Of a stretch of 64,000 nucleotides of DNA, positions 1 to 7,377 are shown in pieces. Position 1 is the stretch's first letter; the number at the start of each line of letters is the position of its first letter. The stretch lies in the NCBI GenBank assembly GCA_022825895.1, contig JAJDVX010000013.1:1-64000 (forward strand), in the 5' to 3' direction. The position numbers and the translations under genes are program-made. The notes below the pieces were generated by a model. It saw nothing but the letters and a program-made list of their open reading frames with translations, made no database searches and was not told the DNA's origin. The DNA is from Chloroflexota bacterium. GTDB taxonomy: Bacteria; Chloroflexota; UBA11872.

Positions 1-115
1 CGCAGATCACTCACGTGTCGCTCCGCAAACGGCACATCCCGGTCCTCCACCTCATCGCTGGATGTGTAAACCATGTCTCCGAACACGTGTAAATGATGTC
101 CCCGGTCTGCACACC
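1..115. mobile_element. Probable end of an IS481-type insertion sequence, with a fragment of transposase C-terminus
   Basis: Two direct copies of the pattern GTGTAAAnnATGTCnCCG lie at 64-81 and 87-104, with a period of 23 nt. From memory, tandem ATGTC/CCG blocks like these are typical of IS481-family ends. The plus-strand frame starting at base 3 is open to a TAA at 90-92 and gives a basic tail, and this stop falls inside the terminal repeats, as it often does in such elements. Only about 30 codons are in the window, so the transposase itself is not identified. It could also be an unrelated intergenic repeat. Confidence 0.35.
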
Positions 116-138
116 CACGGGGAGAGGGAGCAAGAGGG

Positions 139-162
139 GCCCCGCCTTTGAGGGCGCGGGGC
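139..162. terminator. GC-rich hairpin downstream of murF
   Basis: A perfect 7-bp inverted repeat GCCCCGC/GCGGGGC (139-145 with 156-162) encloses a 10-nt loop, about 100 nt beyond the murF stop. It could end the minus-strand envelope operon. No T-run follows on either strand, so it is at best an unconventional terminator. The rest of 116-264 shows nothing recognisable. Confidence 0.25.
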
Positions 163-264
163 GTCTTGCAGAAGCCTCAGTCGCGTGGAAAGAAAGGCGT
201 CGCCTCGAAGGGATTGATACCAGGCATTAGCCGGTAACGACCGCGCCGGCCTGGCCCCGAAGAC

Positions 265-1659
265 TTAGGGCTCGGTGAGGGCGTCGGCGATTGGGCCGAG
301 GCCGATGCCGTTGCTGGCTTTGAGGAGGACGGCGTCGGTGGGTTCCAGGATGTTCCGCAGGTGGTTTTCGAGGGATTCGCGGGCGGCGTTGAGCGAGTCG
401 GGGTCGTCGAGTGTGGCGGAGAGCAGGACGAGTCCTTCGCCGGGCTTGCCGGCTTCACGCGCGCCCTGTGCGATCCCGGCGGCGTCTTGGCCGATGGCGA
501 TGAGGATGTCGGCGGTGGCGGCGGCACGGCCGACCCGGTGGTGGTCGCGGGGGGACTCGTCGCCGAGTTCGAGCATGTCGCCGAGGACGGCGATGCGGCG
601 GCCTTCGACCGGCAGCAGGGCGAGGGTGTCGAGGGCGGCGAGCATGGAGGCGGCGTTGGCGTTGTAGGTGTCGTCGAGGAGGGTGGCGCCGGCGGGGGTG
701 CGGCGGAGGGCCATGCGGTGGGGGGCGGGTTGGAAGGATTGCAGGGCGTCGAGCGCCGGTTGGAGGTCGAGTTCGAGGGCCAGGACGGTGGCGGCGGTGG
801 CGCCGAAGACGAGGTCGATAGGACCGGCCATGTTAGGGGCGTGGACCTGGCTGGTTCCGTGGGGCGTGTCCAGCGAGACGCTTGTTCCGTCAAGGGTGAC
901 CTGGCCGTTCACGACGATGTCGGCGATTGGATTGCGGCCGAAGGTGAGGACGGGGCCGGGGGCGCGGGCACGGAGTTGGGGGAGCCAGCGGCTGTCGGCG
1001 GGGAGGATGGCGGGGGCGTCCTTGGATAGGGCGGTGAGAAGTTCGGACTTGGCCTGGACGATGTTCTCGATGGAGCCGAAGAGGCCGATGTGGGCGCCGG
1101 AGATGCTGGTGATGACGGCGGCATCGGGCGCTGCGACGCGGCAGTAGGACTCGATTTCGCCGCGGATCTGGGCGCCCATTTCGATGACGGCGAAGCGGTG
1201 GTCGGGGAGCAGACGGGAGAGGGTGGTGGGGACGCCGACGTCCGTGTTCTCGCTGCGGTCGGTGGCCAGGGTGAGGCCGTGCCCGCCGAGGGCGGCGGCC
1301 AGGGCCTGCTTGGTGGAAGTCTTGCCGTTGCTGCCGGTGACGCCGACGAAGGTGGTGCGGGAGCGGTCACGGAGGCCGCGGGCGAGTTGCTGGAAGGCGG
1401 CGAGGGCGTCGGGGGCGGTGACCTGACGCCAACGGGGGTGCTCGGATTCGACGCGGCTGCCGAGGGTTGCGGCGGCGCCGCGGTTGAGGGCGTCGCCGAG
1501 GTAGTCGTTGCCATCGACGCGGGCGCCGGGGAGGGCGACGAAGAGCATGCCGGGCTGGATGCGGCGGCTGTCGAAGTGGGCGGCGGGGATGTCGGGGTCA
1601 GGAGTCTCGGGCGGGAACGGTTGGCCGGCCGCGGCGTAAACGTCGGAGAGCTTGAACAT
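265..1659 (-). CDS. murF: UDP-N-acetylmuramoyl-tripeptide--D-alanyl-D-alanine ligase
   Basis: Cytoplasmic Mur ligase that adds D-Ala-D-Ala to UDP-MurNAc-tripeptide, the last soluble step of peptidoglycan precursor synthesis. The 464-residue length fits the family. The N-terminal domain has the FDSRRIQPGMLFVALPG pattern. The ATP-binding P-loop GVTGSNGKT is at residues 106-114, followed by a central domain with SENTDVGVPTTL and a C-terminal domain with DDTYNANAASM and VLGDMLELG. The frame is open well upstream of the chosen ATG, but that stretch is low-complexity Arg/Pro antisense to nothing conserved, and the ATG directly precedes the MurF N-terminus. It is the last gene of a minus-strand envelope cluster. 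The upstream phosphotransferase-like gene stops 5 nt before this start, so the two are probably cotranscribed. Confidence 0.95.
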   Translation of the reverse strand: MFKLSDVYAAAGQPFPPETPDPDIPAAHFDSRRIQPGMLFVALPGARVDGNDYLGDALNRGAAATLGSRVESEHPRWRQVTAPDALAAFQQLARGLRDRSRTTFVGVTGSNGKTSTKQALAAALGGHGLTLATDRSENTDVGVPTTLSRLLPDHRFAVIEMGAQIRGEIESYCRVAAPDAAVITSISGAHIGLFGSIENIVQAKSELLTALSKDAPAILPADSRWLPQLRARAPGPVLTFGRNPIADIVVNGQVTLDGTSVSLDTPHGTSQVHAPNMAGPIDLVFGATAATVLALELDLQPALDALQSFQPAPHRMALRRTPAGATLLDDTYNANAASMLAALDTLALLPVEGRRIAVLGDMLELGDESPRDHHRVGRAAATADILIAIGQDAAGIAQGAREAGKPGEGLVLLSATLDDPDSLNAARESLENHLRNILEPTDAVLLKASNGIGLGPIADALTEP

Positions 1660-1664
1660 GGAGG

Positions 1665-2717
1665 TCAGGCGTTGGGACGCAGGGCGGCGACGGTGGCGCG
1701 CAGGCGGTCGCGGGTTGCCTGGTCGCCGATGAGTTCGGCGGCGGCCAGGTGAAACCAGGCGAGGTAGCGGGGGAGGCGTTGCCGGTAGCTGCCGGCAAGG
1801 GGCGGGTTGGAGGTGCGGAGCCGGTGGCTGCGGACGTGAGCGGTGGCGGCGTAGGTGAGGGAGCGCTCGGCGGCGGCGGCCCAGAAGGTGTCGAGGCGCA
1901 GGCGGTGGTCGGCGATGACCGTGGTTGCCTGGTGGGCTGCGCGGTCTGGTGATCCCCAGTCGGGGAAGGTGAGGAGGTCGGCGAAGTCGATCTCGGGCGG
2001 CGCGACGGCGAGGGTTTCCCAGTCGATGACGACGAGGCGGTCGTCGTTCCAGATGAGGTTCAGGGGCGAGAAGCCGTTGTGAACGATGCGTCGGGGGCTG
2101 TTCAGGAGGGGCTTGATGAGGGTGTCGACCAGGTCCCAGGGTGCGTTGGGGGCAGTGCGGCGGGGGGAGGCGATTGGGGCCGGGCTGGCGGTGGGGTCGG
2201 GCAGGCGGACGAAGGCGGAGGCGTAGCGACGTTCGAGGGTAAGGCGGGTGATGCGGTCGAGGTCGGACTGGTGGGCGAGGGCGCGGAGCATGGGGCCGAA
2301 GCGTTGGGTGACGGAGTGGAAGCGGCGGTAGGCGTCTAACGCGACCTGGAGGGCCTGGTCCCGTTCTGAGTCGGAGGCGGTGGCAAGTCCATCGGCGAGG
2401 GAGCGGTGGCCGACGTGTTGCATGGCGAGGGCGGCCCATTGGCCGGGGGCGTGGGCGGCGGCCAGGGGTTGGGGGGCGAGGCCGGGGGCGTAGCGATGGA
2501 GGAGGTCGAGGGCGCGTTCCTCGCGGCGCCAACGGTGGGCGTAGTAGAGGTCGATCTCGGGCAGGTAGCCCTTGACGACGATGGGGTGTGGCCGGGACTC
2601 GACCAGCCAGAGGCGGTGGCGGCCGTCGGTTGACATTGGGCGCCACGGGGCGGACGCGTCGCCGAGTCCGGCTGTGATGGCCGCGCGGAGGGCGCGGGGA
2701 GTGTCAGGCGCGTGCAT
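1665..2717 (-). CDS. Aminoglycoside phosphotransferase (APH)-fold protein with a degenerate catalytic loop
   Basis: A 350-residue protein of the APH/choline-kinase fold. The visible signature is HNGFSPLNLI followed by VVIDWETLAVAPPEIDFADLL, which matches the Brenner loop (HGDxxxxN) and the metal-binding DxD/DWE segment. The first His and the final Asn of the loop are present, but the catalytic Asp of HGD is replaced by Gly. An ATP-binding lysine is plausible in IVVKGY near the N-terminus. In active enzymes this fold phosphorylates small-molecule hydroxyls. Here the substrate is unknown and the protein may be inactive or use altered chemistry. The gene lies between mraY and murF, starts 14 nt inside the mraY-like gene and ends 5 nt before murF. 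That tight coupling suggests a role connected with cell-wall precursors. The ATG was chosen because the frame upstream is antisense-like sequence overlapping mraY. Confidence 0.7.
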   Translation of the reverse strand: MHAPDTPRALRAAITAGLGDASAPWRPMSTDGRHRLWLVESRPHPIVVKGYLPEIDLYYAHRWRREERALDLLHRYAPGLAPQPLAAAHAPGQWAALAMQHVGHRSLADGLATASDSERDQALQVALDAYRRFHSVTQRFGPMLRALAHQSDLDRITRLTLERRYASAFVRLPDPTASPAPIASPRRTAPNAPWDLVDTLIKPLLNSPRRIVHNGFSPLNLIWNDDRLVVIDWETLAVAPPEIDFADLLTFPDWGSPDRAAHQATTVIADHRLRLDTFWAAAAERSLTYAATAHVRSHRLRTSNPPLAGSYRQRLPRYLAWFHLAAAELIGDQATRDRLRATVAALRPNA

Positions 2718-4044
2718 TGCGCTGCAGCCGGCGGAATTCGGCGATCCACTGGGACAGGACGTAGGCGTTTTTGGGGTGGCCGGCGAGGTCGGTGCGCACG
2801 GCAAATTCGGCCAAACGGCGGTCGCGGATCGTCCGTAGACGCCGGTAGAGGCGAATCGGGCCGAGCCGGAGTGGTCGGCCGTGCATGACTGAGACCGTGC
2901 CGTCCTCGACGTGGAGGAAGGCGGGACGCAGCCACATGGCGCCGAGCCAGAAGGCCAGGCCGACGGCGCCGCTGAGCGCGAGGGCCAGGGCGGTGACGGC
3001 GGATACGTGGACGGCGACGACCCCGGCCGCGGTTGCCAGGAGCGTGGTGACCCAGAAGAGGAGGACGATCGAACGGCGGTCGAGCCCCAGAAGCTCCCAG
3101 TGGTAGTGGAGCGGAACGGCCAGCAGCGGAAGCGAAAAGCACTGGTGTGGGAGCGGACTTCCATCGGGGTCGCGAGGATCGACCACACGGCGAATGACGG
3201 GAACGAGGATCTTGAACTGGATCAGCGACGAGAAGCCTTCGAACAGCAGCGGAGCGGCGATGAGAGGCCAAAGGAGGTCGTAGCCGGCGACGATGGCGGC
3301 AACCGCCATGGCGGCGCCGAGCGTAAGGGCGCCGCTATCGCCGATGTAGGCGCGGGCGCGGCGGGGTCGATCGCGGGCGGAGGGTGACCAGCGGGAGGGG
3401 AGGTTCCAAACCAGGGCGCCGCCGGCGCCGGCGGCGGTGAGGCCGGCCCAGACGCCGGTGACGGGGCCGGCGGCGAGCCAGAGTCCGGTCATCAGGATGG
3501 TGGCGGAGCCGGCGGTGAGGCCGTCCATGCCGTCGCTGAAACCGGCGGCGAGGGTGGTTCCGAGGATCAGGACGACGTACCAGACGCCGAGCGGAACGAC
3601 GGCGTCGGTTCCCACGTGGGTCGCGAGGGCGAAGGGCGTGAGGGTTCCGAGTTCGTGGAATTCGCGGCCGAGGATCAGGAGCGCTGCAACGATGGAGAGC
3701 AGGACGATGACGGCGAAATAGAGGCCTTCGCCAATGCCGCGGCCGCGGAGGGTCTTGGCCAGGTCGTCGATGAGGCCGAACGCGAAGAAGCCGGCGATGG
3801 CGGCAAGGGGCCAAAGGGGTGCGTCCGGGTGGAAGAAGACGCCTATGGCTATTGCGAGGGCCACGATGGGGCCGCCGACGAGGGGGAGCCGGCTACTGGT
3901 GCGGGTGGCGAAGGCGACCTGGCTGGTCTGGGGCTTGGACTCGCGGGAGCGAAAGCGGGGGAACAGGGCGAGGGCGACGGGGGTAAGGGAAGCCGTCAGC
4001 ACCAGGGGGACGAGGACGAAGGCCAGTACCAGCACGATCGCCAT
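2704..4044 (-). CDS. mraY: Phospho-N-acetylmuramoyl-pentapeptide-transferase (MraY-like) with C-terminal extension
   Basis: Polytopic membrane enzyme of the polyprenyl-phosphate hexose-1-phosphate transferase superfamily. It is expected to move phospho-MurNAc-pentapeptide to undecaprenyl phosphate, forming lipid I. Motifs appear in order: GLIDDLAK (catalytic Asp pair), GFSDGMDGLTAG (for NLTDGLDG), YIGDSGALTLG (for MGDTGSLALG) and PLHYHWELLG. The last matches the PLHHHFEL loop that separates MraY from WecA. At 446 residues it is about 90 longer than usual. The extra part is a further hydrophobic pair and a basic cytoplasmic tail ending in LQRNARA. The ATG at 4042-4044 was taken instead of a TTG two codons upstream. 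It overlaps the APH-fold gene by 14 nt. The GT4 gene lies about 165 nt upstream on the same strand. Confidence 0.85.
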   Translation of the reverse strand: MAIVLVLAFVLVPLVLTASLTPVALALFPRFRSRESKPQTSQVAFATRTSSRLPLVGGPIVALAIAIGVFFHPDAPLWPLAAIAGFFAFGLIDDLAKTLRGRGIGEGLYFAVIVLLSIVAALLILGREFHELGTLTPFALATHVGTDAVVPLGVWYVVLILGTTLAAGFSDGMDGLTAGSATILMTGLWLAAGPVTGVWAGLTAAGAGGALVWNLPSRWSPSARDRPRRARAYIGDSGALTLGAAMAVAAIVAGYDLLWPLIAAPLLFEGFSSLIQFKILVPVIRRVVDPRDPDGSPLPHQCFSLPLLAVPLHYHWELLGLDRRSIVLLFWVTTLLATAAGVVAVHVSAVTALALALSGAVGLAFWLGAMWLRPAFLHVEDGTVSVMHGRPLRLGPIRLYRRLRTIRDRRLAEFAVRTDLAGHPKNAYVLSQWIAEFRRLQRNARA

Positions 4045-4211
4045 GACCAATTGTCCAGGCTGGGTTGCGTCGAACTCGATCTTGGTCGCCCGAGCGGCTC
4101 AACAGGGTGAGTATATGGGTGGAGGCGGCGCTCAATGACGGGCGCTGGCATAAGCGATCAGGCGAGCGCGAGCACCTGCCCGAGCGTTGGAGTTTGGGCC
4201 GCTATCGACCC

Positions 4212-4250
4212 TCACCCCGGCCCTCTCTCTGGAAGGGAGAGGGAGAAAGA
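4212..4250. repeat. REP-like palindrome (CCCTCTC/GAGAGGG) fused to the glycosyltransferase 3' end
   Basis: On the plus strand CTCACCCCGGCCCTCTC is followed by GGGAGAGGGAGA, which gives a stem of CCCTCTC (4221-4227) with GAGAGGG (4237-4243). Short palindromes of this composition occur in many bacterial genomes as dispersed intergenic repeats. Here it supplies the last codons and the TGA stop of the adjacent minus-strand glycosyltransferase. It could also act as a transcription terminator. Confidence 0.5.
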
Positions 4251-5438
4251 GCCGCCGATGAGGGAGTCGTAGACGCGGGTGACGTGTTGGATCTGGCGGG
4301 TCCAGCCGTACATGGACTCGGCGCGGCGGCGGAGGGTTTGGCCGTGGCGGGTGCGGAGGTCGGGGTCGGCGAGGTAGCGGAGGAGGCCGTGGGCTAGGTC
4401 TTCGGCGGAGCCGACGGGGACTCGGAGGCCGGCAGAGCCGAGGAGTTCGCGGGCGACGGGGCCGTCGTAGGCGACAACGGGGAGGCCGGCGGCCATGTAG
4501 TTGAGGACTTTGCCGTTGCCCTCGGACTCGGAGCGCTTGGGGGCGACGGCGATATCGAGGACGCGGAGCATCTCCGGAGCGTCGGCGTAGGGCACGCGGC
4601 CGGTGAAGTGAACGTGGTTGGCGAGGCCGGCGGCGTGGGCGGCGTGGCGGTAGGCGTCTTGGTTGGGGAAGCCCATGACGAGAAAGTGGGCGCCGGGGTT
4701 GCGTCGGACGACGAGTTGGGCGGCGCGGATGAGGTCGTCGGTTCCCTGGTAGGGGGCCAGGAGGCCCAGGTAGCCGACGAGGAGACGGTTAGGTGGGATG
4801 CCGAGGCGATGGCGAACGTTCTGAAGGTGGGCAGCGTCGTCGGGCCGGCGAGGGCGGAAGCGGCTGAGGTCGACGCCGTCGGTGACGGCGGCGACGCGAT
4901 CTGAGTGAAGGCCGGAGCCGGCGATGAGGGTGTTTCGGGCGTTCTCGGAACTGGTGAGAATGCGGTCGGGGAGACGGTTGGCGAGGCGTTCGAGCCAGGA
5001 GAAGACGTGGAGGAGGGGGTTGGCGGCGCGGATGAATTGGTGGTCGAGCATCTCGCGCGTGAGACTGCCCTGGTAATCGAAGACCAGTCCCGCGCCATGC
5101 ATGCGAGCCAAAGGCCAGCCGATGAGCACGCCTTCGTGGAGGTGGGCGTGCACGATGTCGATGCCTCGGGACGGCAGGCGGGTGAGGGCGGTGGCGAGCA
5201 GAGCGGGATCGAGCATGAGCTTGCGCCAGTGCGAACCGACGCGCGGGCCGCCGCGGTGAAGCCAGGCGGGAATGCGAACGACGCGGAGGCCGGGTGGATC
5301 GCGGCCGCCGGGGTACGTTACAACGGTAACGTCATAGCCATGCTGTTGGAGGGCGCGGGCTTCTTCGAGAATGCGGACGTGGCAGCCGTAGTCCGCGAAG
5401 AAGCCGGTAGGCGCGATTTTGACGACATGACGACGCAC
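4212..5438 (-). CDS. Glycosyltransferase family 4 (GT-B fold)
   Basis: A 408-residue retaining GT-B glycosyltransferase. The N-terminal domain begins with VVKIAPTGFFADYGCHVRILEEARAL and carries VHAHLHEG, typical of the acceptor-side Rossmann domain. The C-terminal nucleotide-sugar domain has LLVGYLGLLAPYQGTDDLI, and then the E-x7-E-type segment RSESEGNGKVLNYMAAGLPVVAYDG at about residues 315-340. Donor and acceptor cannot be read from sequence. The start is a GTG. The last dozen residues (SLSLPERGPG) are encoded by an inserted palindromic repeat and are probably not ancestral. The gene heads the minus-strand envelope cluster and is divergent from tsaE, with about 110 nt between the starts. 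Confidence 0.9.
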   Translation of the reverse strand: MRRHVVKIAPTGFFADYGCHVRILEEARALQQHGYDVTVVTYPGGRDPPGLRVVRIPAWLHRGGPRVGSHWRKLMLDPALLATALTRLPSRGIDIVHAHLHEGVLIGWPLARMHGAGLVFDYQGSLTREMLDHQFIRAANPLLHVFSWLERLANRLPDRILTSSENARNTLIAGSGLHSDRVAAVTDGVDLSRFRPRRPDDAAHLQNVRHRLGIPPNRLLVGYLGLLAPYQGTDDLIRAAQLVVRRNPGAHFLVMGFPNQDAYRHAAHAAGLANHVHFTGRVPYADAPEMLRVLDIAVAPKRSESEGNGKVLNYMAAGLPVVAYDGPVARELLGSAGLRVPVGSAEDLAHGLLRYLADPDLRTRHGQTLRRRAESMYGWTRQIQHVTRVYDSLIGGSFSLSLPERGPG

Positions 5439-5464
5439 GACGCGAGGCTCCCGTACACGCGAAA

Positions 5465-5490
5465 CCTCCGCCGGTCGGGGCCGACGGAGG
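5465..5490. promoter_or_regulatory. Inverted repeat in the divergent GT4/tsaE intergenic region
   Basis: CCTCCG (5465-5470) and CGGAGG (5485-5490) form a perfect 6-bp stem, extended on the inside by TCGG/CCGA with a 4-nt bulge. It lies about 60 nt before tsaE and about 30 nt before the GT4 start, so it could be an operator or attenuator. No clear -35/-10 pair is seen in 5439-5551. Confidence 0.25.
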
Positions 5491-5551
5491 CGAGGTGGAT
5501 TCTACTAGAGGCGTGGTTTGGGCAGGGCAACGCGGGGAGATCTGGCCCGGT

Positions 5552-6043
5552 ATGACAGAAGGCGACCGGCTGGTCCTGGAGACTTGCGGCGAGTCGGAAA
5601 CCCGTGAGCTGGGGCGGGCGCTTGGGACGGCATGCGGCGGGCGGGTGTGCGTGGCGCTGCGGGGGGCGCTGGGGGCGGGGAAGACGGTGCTGGTGAAGGG
5701 GATTGCCGACGGACTGGGCGTGACGGACCACGTGACCTCGCCGACATTCACTTTTGTGAATGAGTATGGGGCGGACGGGCGCCGGCTGACGCACGTGGAT
5801 CTCTATCGAATCGAGAGTGAGGACGACCTGGAGTCGATCGGGTGGTCGGACGTGGTGTTGGAGGCGGATGTACTGGCGGTGGAGTGGGCCGAGCATGCGG
5901 ATGGGGAGCTGCCGGTGCCGCGGATTGACGTGAAGCTGGCGCTGGGCAGGGGCGACGAGCGGCGGGTGGAACTGCGGGCGCATGGCGACGAGGCGTGCGG
6001 GGTGCTTGCACGCATGAGTTTGCGTGGGGCGGGTTGCGCGTGA
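5552..6043 (+). CDS. tsaE: tRNA threonylcarbamoyladenosine biosynthesis ATPase TsaE
   Basis: Small cytoplasmic ATPase that supports TsaB-TsaD in making t6A at position 37 of ANN-decoding tRNAs. The 163-residue product has the Walker A GALGAGKTVLVKG, the family signature SPTFTFVNEY, HVDLYRIE, and the C-terminal VEWAEHA motif. The frame is open further upstream, but the ATG at 5552 gives the usual TsaE length and N-terminus. Its TGA overlaps the GTG of tsaB by 4 nt (GTGA), indicating translational coupling. Confidence 0.93.
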   Translation: MTEGDRLVLETCGESETRELGRALGTACGGRVCVALRGALGAGKTVLVKGIADGLGVTDHVTSPTFTFVNEYGADGRRLTHVDLYRIESEDDLESIGWSDVVLEADVLAVEWAEHADGELPVPRIDVKLALGRGDERRVELRAHGDEACGVLARMSLRGAGCA

Positions 6044-6690
6044 TTGCGGCCCTGCATACATCGTTCGAGCAGCCGGCGTTTGCGGTTGGCGAGGGCGGGC
6101 GGCTGCTGGGTTGGGCGTGTGCGCCGTCGTGGCCGGCCGATCTGACGGAGCTTGTCGCGGGAGTGCTTGGCGACGTGGGACTCTCGGCGGATGCCGGGTT
6201 TGACGGGGTGGTGGCGGCGACGGGGCCGGGTCGATTCGGGGCCGTTCGCGGGGGCATTGCGTTTGCCAAGGGCCTGGCGCTGGCGCGAGGGGCGCCACTG
6301 ATGGGCGTGCCGACGGCCGCGGCGGTGGCCGAGGCGGCGGGTGATCGCGATGCCTCCATCGTGCTGCCGGCGGGGCGGGGGCGGTGGTATGTGTCGACGC
6401 GGGATCCGGACGGCGCGATTGGCCTGGTGGACGCCGATGAATTGACCGTGGCGGTTGCGGCGGATGCGCCGGTGGCGGGCCCGCTGGGTGAGGACATTGC
6501 CAACGCATTGGAAGCGAGTGGCCGGCAGGTGCGGCGGGTGGACGGCGAGGTGGTGTTAGGGGCGCTGGTGCGGCTGGCGGAGCGTCGGCTCACGGAGGGT
6601 TGCGGGCCGGCGACTTTGGGGGCGCGGCCGGTGTATGCGGCGCCCGCGACTCGCGCGAGGCCGTGGGTTCGTGGTATGCCGCACGGTTGA
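6040..6690 (+). CDS. tsaB: tRNA threonylcarbamoyladenosine biosynthesis protein TsaB
   Basis: A 216-residue ASKHA-fold partner that dimerises with TsaD in t6A synthesis. Motifs include the N-terminal AALHTSFEQPAFAV (for LAIDTS) and the conserved ATGPGRFGAVRGGIAFAKGLALARG. The GTG start inside GTGA overlaps the tsaE stop, and the segment upstream of it has no TsaB similarity. The N-terminal LAIDTS block is less canonical than usual. Position between tsaE and rimI/tsaD makes the call firm. Confidence 0.9.
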   Translation: MIAALHTSFEQPAFAVGEGGRLLGWACAPSWPADLTELVAGVLGDVGLSADAGFDGVVAATGPGRFGAVRGGIAFAKGLALARGAPLMGVPTAAAVAEAAGDRDASIVLPAGRGRWYVSTRDPDGAIGLVDADELTVAVAADAPVAGPLGEDIANALEASGRQVRRVDGEVVLGALVRLAERRLTEGCGPATLGARPVYAAPATRARPWVRGMPHG

Positions 6691-6714
6691 ATCGGCGAGA
6701 TTCAGTAGCTGAAT

Positions 6715-6743
6715 TAGGAGGGTGCCCACAGGGGGTGCTCCTA
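6715..6743. repeat. Palindromic element TAGGAG...CTCCTA between tsaB and rimI
   Basis: TAGGAG (6715-6720) and CTCCTA (6738-6743) form a perfect stem, with a further CCC/GGG pairing inside around an ACA apex. The sequence looks like a dispersed intergenic palindrome. It could also be a transcript-processing hairpin within the t6A operon. Confidence 0.4.
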
Positions 6744-6771
6744 CACGGAGGGCGGTCGCGCGGGCGGGGTG

Positions 6772-7377
6772 ATGTTTGAGGAAGAGTTTGTGGTCGAACC
6801 CATGCGGGTGGAGCAGCTGGACCAGGTGCGGCGGATCGAACGGGCGTGCTTTCCGACGCCGTGGCCGCGGAACGCGTATCACCGTGAGATTGAGAAGAAC
6901 GAGCGAGCGCGGTACCTGGTGGTGCGGACGACCAGCGAGCCAGGGCCCACGCCGAAGCGGCGACAGTTTCCGATGTCGCTGTTTTCGATGGGGCGGTCGG
7001 ATGCGCGGGACGTGGTGGCGTATTGCGGGGTTTGGGTGATGCTGGACGAGGCGCACATCACGACGATTGCGGTGGATCCGGAGTATCGGCGGTTGGGGCT
7101 GGGGCAACTGCTGATCATCCAGATGGCGCGGATTGCGCTGCAGGCGCGAGCGACGCGGATGACGCTGGAAGTGCGGATGAGTAATGAGGGGGCGCAGCGG
7201 CTGTACCGGAAGTACGGGTTCAGCGACGGGGGCGTGCGACCGCGGTATTACAGCGATGACTTTGAGGACGCGCTGATCATGCGGAGCGAGGAACTGAAGA
7301 GCCCGAGCTTCGCGGAGCGGATGGACGCCGGCGAAGAGGAGTTGCGGCGGCGAGTGCGCTGGACGACGCGGCTGTGA
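6772..7377 (+). CDS. rimI: RimI-type GNAT N-acetyltransferase
   Basis: A GNAT-fold acetyltransferase of 201 residues. RimI orthologues acetylate the N-terminus of ribosomal protein S18, although the substrate in this lineage is not established. The acetyl-CoA loop motif is ITTIAVDPEYRRLGLGQLLI (R-R-L-G-L-G), followed by LEVRMSNEGAQRLYRKYGF, which is characteristic of RimI. About 25 residues are inserted before the core (PTPKRRQFPMSLFSMGRSDA) compared with the shortest RimI proteins. An in-frame GTG lies just before the ATG used. The stop overlaps the tsaD GTG by 4 nt, matching the common tsaB-rimI-tsaD arrangement. Confidence 0.9.
   Translation: MFEEEFVVEPMRVEQLDQVRRIERACFPTPWPRNAYHREIEKNERARYLVVRTTSEPGPTPKRRQFPMSLFSMGRSDARDVVAYCGVWVMLDEAHITTIAVDPEYRRLGLGQLLIIQMARIALQARATRMTLEVRMSNEGAQRLYRKYGFSDGGVRPRYYSDDFEDALIMRSEELKSPSFAERMDAGEEELRRRVRWTTRL

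Noticed and set aside
1660-2646. Upstream extension of the murF frame to about 793 residues
   Set aside because: The extra N-terminus is Arg/Pro low-complexity lying opposite the frame of the APH-fold gene. MurF similarity starts at the ATG at 1659.
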